A stretch of 13,623 nt of DNA from Thermodesulfovibrionales bacterium. GTDB lineage: Bacteria > Nitrospirota > Thermodesulfovibrionia > Thermodesulfovibrionales > Dissulfurispiraceae. A model generated the notes under the pieces. It searched no databases. It had not been told where the DNA came from and saw only the letters and a program-made list of their open reading frames with translations. Both the position numbers and the translations under genes were made by a program. Below, one piece after another: positions 1 through 7,955 of this stretch (positions are counted from its first letter, which is position 1; each line of letters starts with the position of its first letter). The stretch lies in assembly GCA_021129835.1 (NCBI GenBank), contig JAJOKM010000164.1, forward strand, positions 17,530 to 31,152. Direction: 5' to 3'.

Positions 1-54
1 TGTTTTATCCCTCTCGGTCTTTGTGAGTATCTCTGTTTTATCCCTCTCAGTCTT
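1..54. repeat. 33-nt tandem repeat, one full and one partial copy
   Basis: Bases 1-21 and 34-54 match at 20 of 21 positions, giving a 33-nt period that keeps reading frame. On the minus strand each unit encodes the 11-residue coiled-coil block KTERDKTEILT. More copies may lie beyond the left edge. Confidence 0.7.
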
Positions 55-168
55 TTCATAAAGCTGATCAAGCCTTTGGGAGATGAGGACAGGTCTATCC
101 CCTATAATATCCTCAACAATTATCTCTAACCTTGATACCCTATGTTCAACTTCTTCTACAAGAGGCAT
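1..168 (-). CDS. Partial coiled-coil protein, N-terminal 56 residues
   Basis: An open frame starts with ATG at 168 and runs without a stop off the left edge, so only 56 codons are visible. An in-frame TAG lies about ten codons upstream of that ATG, so the protein cannot start much earlier. The peptide begins MPLVEEVEHRVSRLEIIVED and becomes highly charged. Near the edge the 11-residue unit KTERDKTEILT is followed by KTERDKT, matching a 33-nt tandem DNA repeat. An 11-residue period fits a hendecad coiled coil. Similar starts followed by charged repeats occur in bacterial proteins that join a coiled coil to a C-terminal nuclease-like domain (DUF3782-type), but that link is only an impression. 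No good Shine-Dalgarno is visible. It lies about 90 nt after dgt on the same strand, with a stem-loop between them. Function unknown. Confidence 0.5.
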   Translation of the reverse strand, partial: MPLVEEVEHRVSRLEIIVEDIIGDRPVLISQRLDQLYEKTERDKTEILTKTERDKT

Positions 169-211
169 AGCTCTATTATGCAGCCAAGGGGACTAAGGAG
201 TCAAGGGAGAG

Positions 212-253
212 GGAACGACAAATTCTTTGTACTTAGCCGGAATTTGTCATTCC
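212..253 (-). other. Stem-loop just downstream of dgt
   Basis: Arms 212-225 and 240-253 are inverted repeats of 14 nt with one mismatch and a 14-nt loop. In the minus-strand transcript the mismatch becomes a G-U wobble, so all 14 positions can pair. On the plus strand it would be a C-A mismatch. The structure begins 7 nt after the dgt stop codon. No U-tract follows it on the minus strand, so it is not a classical intrinsic terminator. It could protect the 3' end of the mRNA, or be a small dispersed element: its GGAATGACAA edge resembles terminal sequences of some bacterial miniature repeats. Confidence 0.5.
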
Positions 254-260
254 AGCAACT

Positions 261-1292
261 CTATCCCCACCTCTGTGGCAAAAAAAGCCTTTTGTATGTC
301 ATGAGGGCAAAGCTGTCAGTCATCCCTGCGATAAAATCACAGACTATCCTGTGCCTGTTGATTTCTTTCTCTGCCGAGTGGTCACCGGAGACTTCATCGA
401 TATGTTCAAGATAGTATTCATAAAGGGACTTTAAAACGCCTTTTGCCTTCTTAAATTCCCTCGTCATCTCTCTGCTTTCATATACCCTCTCAAAGAGAAA
501 GTCCCTGATCTTATAAATAATGAGAGATATTTCTCTGCTCATCCTTACATCTTCGAGGTCTGTGGCGATGCTCTCTCTGATAACATCGCGAACCATTGTG
601 CCTATCCTCTTTGAATGTGTATCGCCGACAACTACAGTAACCTCTCTTGGCAAGTCAGCCATACTAACTACGTCTGCCCTTATGGCGTCATCGAGGTCAT
701 GGTTAATGTAGGCTATAATGTCAGATATGCGAACAGCCAGCCCTTCAAGGGTTATTGGCATCTCGTCGGCATTATTCGATACTATTGCTCCCTTTCCTTT
801 TGAGTGTTTAAGGATCCCATCACGGACCTCATATGTAAGATTAAGCCCCTGTCCGTCTTTTTCGAGAAAATCGACTACTCTCAGGCTCTGCTTATAATGA
901 TCGAACCCTCCGGGAGATACCTCTCTTAGTATGGCTTCTCCTGCATGGCCAAAAGGGGTATGCCCTAGATCATGACCAATCGCAATGGCTTCTACTAAGT
1001 CTTCATTCAGTCTCAATGCCCTTGCGATCGTTCGGGCTATCTGTGACACCTCAAGCACATGGGTAAGCCTTGTGCGGTAATGGTCCCCTTTGGGGGCAAG
1101 AAATACCTGAGTCTTATGTTTCAGCCTCCTGAAGGCCTTTGAATGGATAATCCTGTCCCTATCTTTCTGAAAACATGTCCTTATATCATCATCTTCTTCA
1201 GGCCTAAGCCTGCCTCTGCTCTTAAAACTGGGGCAGGCATTCAGATGAAGTGTCTGTCTCTCTATTTCTTCTGTCTGCTGGCGGATAATCAT
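261..1292 (-). CDS. dgt: dGTPase-like dNTP triphosphohydrolase (HD family)
   Basis: This 343-residue protein is a member of the deoxyguanosinetriphosphate triphosphohydrolase-like family, in the shorter class of about 340 residues. These enzymes release tripolyphosphate from dNTPs to give deoxynucleosides. The HD metal site is complete: H78 (RLTHVLEVSQIA), H107-D108 (GHDLGHTPFGHAGE) and D191 (RISDIIAYINHDLDDA). The N-terminal block DRDRIIHSKAFRRLKHKTQV (46-65) is the family signature. The ATG at 1292 lies 9 nt after the addB stop, which suggests one transcript with the addAB pair; only a weak AGAG precedes it. There is no signal peptide, so it should be cytosolic. Which dNTP it prefers cannot be read from the sequence. 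Linkage to recombination nucleases is compatible with a role in nucleotide-pool or DNA maintenance. Confidence 0.9.
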   Translation of the reverse strand: MIIRQQTEEIERQTLHLNACPSFKSRGRLRPEEDDDIRTCFQKDRDRIIHSKAFRRLKHKTQVFLAPKGDHYRTRLTHVLEVSQIARTIARALRLNEDLVEAIAIGHDLGHTPFGHAGEAILREVSPGGFDHYKQSLRVVDFLEKDGQGLNLTYEVRDGILKHSKGKGAIVSNNADEMPITLEGLAVRISDIIAYINHDLDDAIRADVVSMADLPREVTVVVGDTHSKRIGTMVRDVIRESIATDLEDVRMSREISLIIYKIRDFLFERVYESREMTREFKKAKGVLKSLYEYYLEHIDEVSGDHSAEKEINRHRIVCDFIAGMTDSFALMTYKRLFLPQRWG

Positions 1293-1301
1293 CGGTCTAT
1301 T

Positions 1302-4127
1302 TTATCTCTGGTTGATACAGATATATCTAAATGTACACTTGCTACAGGCCTCCTTAGTCTCCTGAGTCGGCATAAAAGGGTGTTGCGGGTCTATAATCTC
1401 ATTTAATAGCCTGAGGATTATCTGTTCAAGGAGGAGATATTTATTTTGGACATCGGCGCCGTTATTGAAAAGGGGCAATTCAATCTTCTTATCTAATTCT
1501 GCCTTCCCAAGGAGCAGAAACATGCAGTTGATCTCTTCAGGCATTTTTCCGGTTGCGCCTGCATAAGTAAGGAGATAAAATGGCAACTGGATGTTTTTTA
1601 TCGCCCTGTTCCAGCTGTCTCTATCGTTTATATCAAGCTTTTTGAAATCGATCTTTAAGTGGTTAGCATTTGCTGAAGCCTTATAGTCGATAATAGTTAT
1701 CTGATTGCCCCTCTTTTCGACTCTATCCAAGCGGGCATTTAAGCTGAATACCCATTTTTTAATCTTTACTCTATGCTCAAGGCTAAGTATCTCTATAGGA
1801 TACTCAGAGATTTTTGGGATCTGATACCCCTCGATAAATTTTCGCAGTTGTATCTTAATCTGCCTCTTTAAAAGATATATCTTTCCTGAGTGGTCTTTGC
1901 CATAATGTCTCTTAAAAAGGAGCTCGATAACTTGTTCTAGCTCTTTCATATCCATATCTTTTTCATTAAGGATACGATTAGTCTTCTTCCTAAAATACTC
2001 CTGCAAGACCTCATGAATAAGCATACCGATTTCTAAGGTCTCTATTTCATCAGAGACCTTCTCTTTTTTGTTGACAACAAGGACATACTGATAATAAAAT
2101 TGCAAGGGGCATCGAAGATAGACGTTTAATGAGGAGGCATTAAAATTATATTCTCTCAAAAACTCTGCTGCCTCGTCGCTCTTCTTTATCGGGGCAGGCG
2201 GGGCATCCTTCAGTCTCACAGAATAGTGGATAGATTTTATATATTCACTAGCGTCCTTTTTTCTCTCCCTTTTCTGTCTCTCCCAGAGGAGCTTCTCAAG
2301 GAGTCTGCTGCGATCTCTTTTGTCATCTTCGACATAAAAGAGATAGACACTCTTTGCCCCGCCGATGAGCGTCTCGAAATAGTAGGCTATAAGCCTCTCT
2401 CTGTCAATGTAGGTTGGAAGCCCTAATGTTTGCCGCACCTTATGCGGCAGGATGGGTTCCTCCCGCCTTGTGCCAGGGATTACATCTTCGTTTAGATCGA
2501 GAAAGAAGAGGTTTTCAGCCTTGAGATTTCTCGCTTCCATAAATCCAAGAACCTGCACACCGCCTTGCGCATGGGTGTTATCAAAGGGCACCTGACATGT
2601 CATTAGATACCTCTTTAATAGGGCAAAGTAGCTATTGACGCCGGCAAGCCGAATATCCTTCATCAGAGAGGTCGAAAGGACATCTATATGTCTCAAAAAT
2701 GCCTCTGAGTGAGAATAAAAAAGCGGGTACAGTGGCGCCGCGCTATTGTTATGTACATACATAAAGACCTTCAGGGCCTTCTCCGCAAGGTCCTTTACGT
2801 CTTTAAAGGACAACATCATCTCTATTGTATTTTGGTGGATCGCCCTCAGGTGTCTTTTTAGCATCTCTGGTGTAATGTCAGGATTGGATTGCGAGACCTT
2901 TTCTCTGATTGATTCGGCGATATCCTCGTTATTCTCTATCTCTGCTAAGGACAGAAACCGCCTCGTCTTGTTCCTGGCAAGGCGATTCTCTACTGCACAG
3001 AAAAGGCTCGCTGTAATGTCAGCAAGGGTATTAAAGTAGATATTCTTTATATAGGGATGGCGGACAAAAGCAATATAGTCAGGTACAAATAGACGGTCTC
3101 CATCCATTGAGAGTATGAGCTGCATGAGATTGGCGAAAAATCCGAATATCGGCGTCCTATAAAGGGGATACTTTAGCGAGATATTGTAATTGGGTGGCTC
3201 GATGATGCTGAGTGTATGCTGCAATAAAGGGGATAATGTGCCAGGAGATGGAAGGATGATCGCGGTCTCTTCATCAAGGGTATTGTCACTGTCTTTTAAG
3301 ATACCTTTTAAGATGCTGCTAACACCGAAGACCTGCCCATGGGTATCCGGACTCCTGTAGAAATGGATACTTGGATTGCCGGAAATGTGCTTACTCTGAA
3401 CTGTCATCCCTATGTCTCTACATTTCTCTTCTATGCCTGGTCCATCCTGAAATATGAACAAGGTATTTTCCCAATTCAGGAGTTTTCTGCAGAGGATTCT
3501 CTCTGAGGCGGTTAATGCAAAAAAACCTGCAAAAATAATCTTGCTAAACTTAGCGAAATCGGTGGCGCTGATCTTCTCTGAGGCCATACGGTATCTGAGG
3601 GATCGGGTGGAGCATTTATTGCTCTTAATTTTTTCATAAAACTCCATATATAAAAGGGATAGTAATTGCAGCCTTTTTACTGTAAGGGGTGGTATTTTTT
3701 CGTCGGGGAGACGACTAATCTCCTTTACCGCCTGGGGGCTGACTCCTTCGATGTAGAGTTCTTCTAAATTATGGTATAGCCTCAGTCCAAGAGAGAAGAA
3801 GGTATCGAGTGTTAGAAAATTATTACTGCCTAGCCTGGCAGGCGCTTCTTTATGAATATCGTAAAGAAGGGCGACGGCATCTATAGGGTCTATTTTTCGG
3901 TCTGTATGGTTAATGCATCCTTCATAAACGAAGTCAACGAACGCATCCATCGAAAAGGTCTGCGGCGGAATAAAACTGGCCCTCTCTTTTTTTGATATCG
4001 CCTTCCGGAGAAGGTGAGAGGACATCTTGCCAGGGAATACGACGAGATTAGACGAATAGTCCCGCTCTGAGCAGCTCAGGCGCCGAACCACTTCGTCTAT
4101 TAAGTTATCTGCAGACAGAACTAACAC
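1302..4127 (-). CDS. addB: AddB-like recombination nuclease subunit with Fe-S cluster
   Basis: This 941-residue protein is an AddB/RexB-like partner of the helicase-nuclease upstream. The N-terminal half looks like an inactivated helicase: VVFPGKMSSHLL (29-40) has no Walker A lysine motif of the GxGKT type. The block GFMEARNLKAENLFFLDLNE (528-547) is typical of AddB/RecC-like proteins. The C-terminal third is a RecB-type PD-(D/E)XK nuclease with H705, D801, D814-Y-K816 and the Q847-x3-Y851 motif. Four cysteines frame it: C673, C928, C931 and C937. Their spacing (one upstream, then C-x2-C-x5-C) is that of the AddB 4Fe-4S staple. The start is a GTG at 4127, inside the end of addA, with a 7-nt overlap and a GAGAG-like ribosome site, suggesting translational coupling. 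It is shorter than the B. subtilis protein. Assignment to the AddB side rather than a looser PD-(D/E)XK family is inference. Confidence 0.8.
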   Translation of the reverse strand: MLVLSADNLIDEVVRRLSCSERDYSSNLVVFPGKMSSHLLRKAISKKERASFIPPQTFSMDAFVDFVYEGCINHTDRKIDPIDAVALLYDIHKEAPARLGSNNFLTLDTFFSLGLRLYHNLEELYIEGVSPQAVKEISRLPDEKIPPLTVKRLQLLSLLYMEFYEKIKSNKCSTRSLRYRMASEKISATDFAKFSKIIFAGFFALTASERILCRKLLNWENTLFIFQDGPGIEEKCRDIGMTVQSKHISGNPSIHFYRSPDTHGQVFGVSSILKGILKDSDNTLDEETAIILPSPGTLSPLLQHTLSIIEPPNYNISLKYPLYRTPIFGFFANLMQLILSMDGDRLFVPDYIAFVRHPYIKNIYFNTLADITASLFCAVENRLARNKTRRFLSLAEIENNEDIAESIREKVSQSNPDITPEMLKRHLRAIHQNTIEMMLSFKDVKDLAEKALKVFMYVHNNSAAPLYPLFYSHSEAFLRHIDVLSTSLMKDIRLAGVNSYFALLKRYLMTCQVPFDNTHAQGGVQVLGFMEARNLKAENLFFLDLNEDVIPGTRREEPILPHKVRQTLGLPTYIDRERLIAYYFETLIGGAKSVYLFYVEDDKRDRSRLLEKLLWERQKRERKKDASEYIKSIHYSVRLKDAPPAPIKKSDEAAEFLREYNFNASSLNVYLRCPLQFYYQYVLVVNKKEKVSDEIETLEIGMLIHEVLQEYFRKKTNRILNEKDMDMKELEQVIELLFKRHYGKDHSGKIYLLKRQIKIQLRKFIEGYQIPKISEYPIEILSLEHRVKIKKWVFSLNARLDRVEKRGNQITIIDYKASANANHLKIDFKKLDINDRDSWNRAIKNIQLPFYLLTYAGATGKMPEEINCMFLLLGKAELDKKIELPLFNNGADVQNKYLLLEQIILRLLNEIIDPQHPFMPTQETKEACSKCTFRYICINQR

Positions 4128-7100
4128 GGTATTATCTCTCTTAAAGCCGTATAGGCAACGAGGCCTTTTACCGTTTTGTCAGGGTAGATATCCTTCAAGA
4201 TGCCCATGTAATTTTTCATCTGTGCGATATGCTTTTCAATGTCCTCCTTGTCCTTATCTGTTTTGTAGTCTATTGCAGTCACTGTTGTTGTATCAATAAT
4301 TACTCTATCCACCCTGAATAGATTCCCTTTTGCATTCGAGAAATCCTGCTCCCTTTTCACTATCCTGCCGGGTTTGGCAGTAAAGTATTCCCTTATCCTG
4401 TCATCCATAAGAAACTCCAGCAGTCCCTGCTTTAGTGTATCAGCGGGGTAGGAGGTCTTTAATTGGGCGTTGAGATGATTAATGGCCTGCCCTAATTTAG
4501 CCTCGAGATCACTACCGCCATAGTCGATTGAGCAGAGGACTCTATGGATGAAGTCCCCTCTCTTTCTCTCTTTTATGTTAGGTGGCCTTCCATCTGCCGT
4601 AGAAGGTCTTGTTTGGCTGTGGTGGTGAAGGAGAGACAAGGCAAGGTCGGTCTTCACCTTTTTACTGAGCACAGGAGTATTATTAATTGATGGTTGGTAT
4701 TCATCTGAAGGCAGGATGTCAAGAGGGTATTTGGGTTTTTCTTTGCCGTTTACTCCAATTACATAAAGTTCCCGCCCTGCCCGCGTAAAGCCAACATAGA
4801 GGGCATTAAGTCCATTAACATCCTCTTTAAGCCTCTCCTCTGTGTAGTACTCTTTAAGCTGGGGAACCACCTCTGAAATATTACCCGTAATCTTCAGTAA
4901 ATTAACGCCATCTGGTCCTTCCTTGATAATGTAATCAAACCCGCGATGATGCCCTTCTTCGTAAAGCAGGATGATCACTACCGGAAACCCCAGCCCCTTT
5001 GCCTTATGGATTGTCATTACTCTAACGGCATTAATACCTGGCGGGAGATTGATGTTCCAGTCGGCCTCAGATGCCTCCTCTGCTTCGGCGTATTTAATAA
5101 AATCCTCGAGGCTATTCTTTCCTTTATCTTCTAAATCTTTTATTAATTCTAATACCTTTACGGCGGGCGCCTCTTCATCGTCGAAGGTCTCAAAGACCCT
5201 AAATGTCCTGTATATCTCGCTCACAAGGTCATAAATAGGCATATACCCCGCTGCCTTGAATAGGTCCTCGAAATACTCCTCCCATACATCACTGAAGTCC
5301 CTCTGAAAGGCCTTATAGGTAGGTCTGTCTTGCCTGTTTCTAAACAGAAAGCCCTGCAGGTCCTCCAAAGAGATAGATCGTCTATCTCTTTGGAGGACCT
5401 TTTTAAGGAGATCTCCGAGAAGGAAGGTCGTAAATGAGAGGTCATCTGCAGGGGAACTAAGAAAGTTTAGCAGAGAAATTATCTCTCCTGTGAGTCTTCT
5501 CGTCCTGATGTCAAGGCTGCTATAAGAGACAAAAGGGATATCTTTTTCGCTAAGCCAGGCTGTAATGGCGGTCACCTGGTGGTTTTTAAAGACAAGAATG
5601 GCGATGTCGGAATATCTATGCCCCCTCTGTATCAGCTTGTTGATCAGCCACTGGATCTTCTCTCTCTCCTCTGGTTCATCCTCTCTCTTGCTGCATAGGG
5701 TAACCTCAACATATCCGGTGCCTTTATTTTCTTCTTTTGTCGACTGCTTATAATCTATCAGCCCGCTTCTTTGGGCAGGCTCTCTATATTCCTCATTGCT
5801 TGCGGCCATCTCATGGAAGACTTTTTTGTTGAAATCAGTTATCTTTTCGAGACTTCGATAGTTTGTTTCGAGCTCCCTTACACTATGATGAGCAGAAGGA
5901 AAGGGGTTTTCTGACTCGAGGTCTCTCATTATCCGGTAGTCGGCATCCCTGAATCCATAGATGGCCTGTTTTGTATCCCCGACCACAAAGAGGCTTCCCT
6001 TTTGAGACCGAGAGAGCGAATTTTCGATAAGCAGATATAAATTGTCCCACTGGATGCGGGAGGTATCCTGAAACTCATCGATAAGATAGTGGTAAATCGT
6101 CTCGCCCATCCTGAAATAGAGATCCGTGACGATCTCTTTGTTAAGGTAATCAGAAAGCCTCTTGTTTATATCCGCGATGAATATCACCCCTTCCTGCTTC
6201 TCGACCTGCTCAAGTATACCCTTAAAGGCCTCATATATCTTTAAGTATGGCGCGCAATAGAGGTGCGAATATAGCAGATGATATTGCCTGACATTCTTTA
6301 CTAATTCCTCCCACATATCGGATATCTGTTCATACTGGTTTTTCTCCTCGCGGCCCTTTGTTTTTTTAACAGGGATAGCTTTAGTGCCTACACCGATAAT
6401 ATCCGGAAAGCGATTTTCCCTTGCAGCCTTAAGAATTCTACCAAAGGAGCTTCTTGTATTTGCCTCGAGTCCCGGTTTATTTATAGCGTCATCGATCTCC
6501 TCAGCAATATTATTTATCTGCGACTCTACTTCTTGAATGTCTCTTTCTTCAAATAATGACTTAACCTCTCCTTTTATGCCTGATAACTTTTCATAAAGTA
6601 GCTTTATCTCCGATAAAAGGGTCTTTGAAGGCTCCCACAAATATGCCTCTTTAGCCCTAATAATAGTGTCGATACTCTCCTCTAAGAGGTTGGCCTCGGG
6701 TGTGCCCTTCTTTGCCCTCCTGAGGAAGAGATTAAAGGCATTTAACATAATACGATCTTTATGCATCAGGATATCAATATCAGGATTATATCCGAGGTCT
6801 ATCGCTGAGGATTTATAAATAGATGCCGTAAAGCTATCAATAGTCTTTATCTGAAATTCGGTATAGTTTATAAGGATTTTATCTATGAGATCCTCTGCCT
6901 TGGAGATGAGCTTCTCCCTGTCAAGTGAGAGTATCTGGGTAATTTCGCTGATCTTGTCTTCTTCGGTAAAATAGATGCCTTTGAGATAAGAGAGTATCCG
7001 CTCCTTCATTTCTTTGGCAGCGTTATTAGAGAAGGTTATGGCGAGCAAGTTCCTGAGTTCGTTATGGTGGACATTGTCGGACAGAAGGAATTGGACGCAT

Positions 7101-7204
7101 CTCATGGTAAGGGCGTATGTCTTTCCCGACCCCGCAGACGCCTTGAGAACTATAAAATGAGGAAAAACTAAGGCGGTCTCCTTCTCTAAAACTACATTTG
7201 ACAT
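4121..7204 (-). CDS. addA: AddA-like UvrD helicase with RecB-type nuclease domain
   Basis: This 1027-residue protein is a superfamily 1A helicase fused to a nuclease, the AddA/RecB type that unwinds and resects double-strand breaks to load RecA. Helicase motifs appear in order: Walker A ASAGSGKT (22-29), motif II LIDEFQDT (374-381), motif III GDTKQAIYGFRDAD (409-422), motif IV NYRS (448-451), motif V VMTIHKAKGLGFPVV (729-743) and motif VI LYVGFTRA (802-809). The C-terminal PD-(D/E)XK nuclease has H887, D966, D979-Y-K981 and Q995-MKN-Y999, so both this protein and AddB should be able to cut, as in AddAB rather than RecBCD. The ATG at 7204 is preceded by GGAAGG at short spacing. It follows the HARP gene by 52 nt and overlaps addB by 7 nt. 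Residues about 602-616 are encoded by a perfect 20-bp inverted repeat, an oddity noted separately. Confidence 0.88.
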   Translation of the reverse strand: MSNVVLEKETALVFPHFIVLKASAGSGKTYALTMRCVQFLLSDNVHHNELRNLLAITFSNNAAKEMKERILSYLKGIYFTEEDKISEITQILSLDREKLISKAEDLIDKILINYTEFQIKTIDSFTASIYKSSAIDLGYNPDIDILMHKDRIMLNAFNLFLRRAKKGTPEANLLEESIDTIIRAKEAYLWEPSKTLLSEIKLLYEKLSGIKGEVKSLFEERDIQEVESQINNIAEEIDDAINKPGLEANTRSSFGRILKAARENRFPDIIGVGTKAIPVKKTKGREEKNQYEQISDMWEELVKNVRQYHLLYSHLYCAPYLKIYEAFKGILEQVEKQEGVIFIADINKRLSDYLNKEIVTDLYFRMGETIYHYLIDEFQDTSRIQWDNLYLLIENSLSRSQKGSLFVVGDTKQAIYGFRDADYRIMRDLESENPFPSAHHSVRELETNYRSLEKITDFNKKVFHEMAASNEEYREPAQRSGLIDYKQSTKEENKGTGYVEVTLCSKREDEPEEREKIQWLINKLIQRGHRYSDIAILVFKNHQVTAITAWLSEKDIPFVSYSSLDIRTRRLTGEIISLLNFLSSPADDLSFTTFLLGDLLKKVLQRDRRSISLEDLQGFLFRNRQDRPTYKAFQRDFSDVWEEYFEDLFKAAGYMPIYDLVSEIYRTFRVFETFDDEEAPAVKVLELIKDLEDKGKNSLEDFIKYAEAEEASEADWNINLPPGINAVRVMTIHKAKGLGFPVVIILLYEEGHHRGFDYIIKEGPDGVNLLKITGNISEVVPQLKEYYTEERLKEDVNGLNALYVGFTRAGRELYVIGVNGKEKPKYPLDILPSDEYQPSINNTPVLSKKVKTDLALSLLHHHSQTRPSTADGRPPNIKERKRGDFIHRVLCSIDYGGSDLEAKLGQAINHLNAQLKTSYPADTLKQGLLEFLMDDRIREYFTAKPGRIVKREQDFSNAKGNLFRVDRVIIDTTTVTAIDYKTDKDKEDIEKHIAQMKNYMGILKDIYPDKTVKGLVAYTALREIIPC
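5358..5400. repeat. Perfect 20-bp inverted repeat inside addA
   Basis: Arms 5358-5377 and 5381-5400 are exact reverse complements separated by the 3-nt loop TCG. The structure lies wholly within addA and keeps its frame, encoding KVLQRDRRSISLEDL on the minus strand between motifs IV and V. On the plus strand the stem is followed at once by a T run (5400-5404), giving the shape of an intrinsic terminator for antisense transcription. On the sense strand it would be a very stable mRNA hairpin. A perfect 20-bp match is far beyond chance for coding DNA. Confidence 0.9.
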
Positions 7205-7256
7205 TTGCCTTCCGATTTGGTAAACAAGACTTTTTTACGGGAATGACAACATAACT

Positions 7257-7955
7257 CTAAGAATCGCTCAATTTAGGCGAGAGTAATTCAGTCCTTTTTA
7301 TTGCTCCCATAAGATAGTCCTTGAATTTTTCAGGAAAGAGCCATTTTATGCCAAGCTTTTCTGCCCATTTTATCAGCCCCTGGTCTGCTGTAATCAGCAG
7401 GGCATCCAGCTCTAGTGAGAGCAAAAGGAGGTCAACATCCTCTTTGCTGTCTATGATTCCCCACCGCAATGCCTCTCGGTATTTTCTCCTCAGGTCCTGA
7501 ATAATCTCATCTACATCTTTCTTCTCAACGCTCCTGACCGCCTTCTCAGCAATCCTCAGCCCCTTATTTACTCTTTCCCTTATATCCTCTATTAATTCAT
7601 ATAAAAGAAATGCAGGACACTTCAGTTCGTGTTTTTTTGGTGGCTTCTGGTGCAGAATTAGGAGCAGATCCCCTGGTATCTTGTCACGTTCTGTAAAATA
7701 CAGGAGTTCCTCGAAGACAGAAGGTGGCATATAGAATTCGAGGATATGTATCTGAGATGATAAAAAAAGGAATGTCTTTAATGCCTCTGTTGGGGTATTG
7801 CCAAGACTGGCCCTGACATCCGGATTTACAAAAAGACTCGCATCTAAAACGACCTTTAATGGTAACTGGTAATGGGTGGCAGACAGAGCGTCTCTTTTTT
7901 TGCCTCCGTCAGTATTTAGTTCATCGTCGATTTTTTCATCTCTTTCAGATGTCAT
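7257..7955 (-). CDS. RNA-free ribonuclease P (HARP, PIN domain; formerly UPF0278 / RNA ligase partner)
   Basis: The protein belongs to the UPF0278 family, once called RNA ligase partner and now known as HARP (homolog of Aquifex RNase P), a minimal protein-only enzyme that cuts 5' leaders from pre-tRNA. Counting from the chosen ATG (232 residues), the PIN strand KVVLDASLFVNPDVR starts near 34, FYMPPSVFEELL near 74, CPAFLLYELIEDIRERVNKG near 113, and GIIDSKEDVDLLLLSLELDA near 166. Acidic residues D38, D169, D173 and D191 keep the spacing I recall for the Aquifex Aq_880 active site (D7, D138, D142, D160; constant offset 31). The start is uncertain: TTG 7964, ATG 7961 and ATG 7955 are in frame. 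ATG 7955 has AGGA 9 nt upstream. All three give an extension of about 30 polar residues not typical of the family. Processing of tRNA is inferred from family. Confidence 0.85.
   Translation of the reverse strand: MTSERDEKIDDELNTDGGKKRDALSATHYQLPLKVVLDASLFVNPDVRASLGNTPTEALKTFLFLSSQIHILEFYMPPSVFEELLYFTERDKIPGDLLLILHQKPPKKHELKCPAFLLYELIEDIRERVNKGLRIAEKAVRSVEKKDVDEIIQDLRRKYREALRWGIIDSKEDVDLLLLSLELDALLITADQGLIKWAEKLGIKWLFPEKFKDYLMGAIKRTELLSPKLSDS

Noticed and set aside
2790..2811. 8-bp inverted repeat with 6-nt loop in addB.
   Set aside because: Short enough to occur by chance in a coding region of this length.
1302..4127. Cas4-like reading of the Fe-S PD-(D/E)XK domain, hence a CRISPR system.
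   Set aside because: No repeat array or other cas gene is present, and the domain sits at the end of a 941-residue AddB-like protein.
5400..5404. Calling the addA palindrome a true plus-strand terminator.
   Set aside because: Shape fits (stem plus T run), but no plus-strand gene ends there, so it is reported as a repeat with this role only as a possibility.
7205..7256. GGGAATGACAA in the HARP-addA gap, similar to the edge of the stem-loop after dgt.
   Set aside because: Only about 10 bases are shared, in opposite orientation and without a second arm; too short to call a repeat element.
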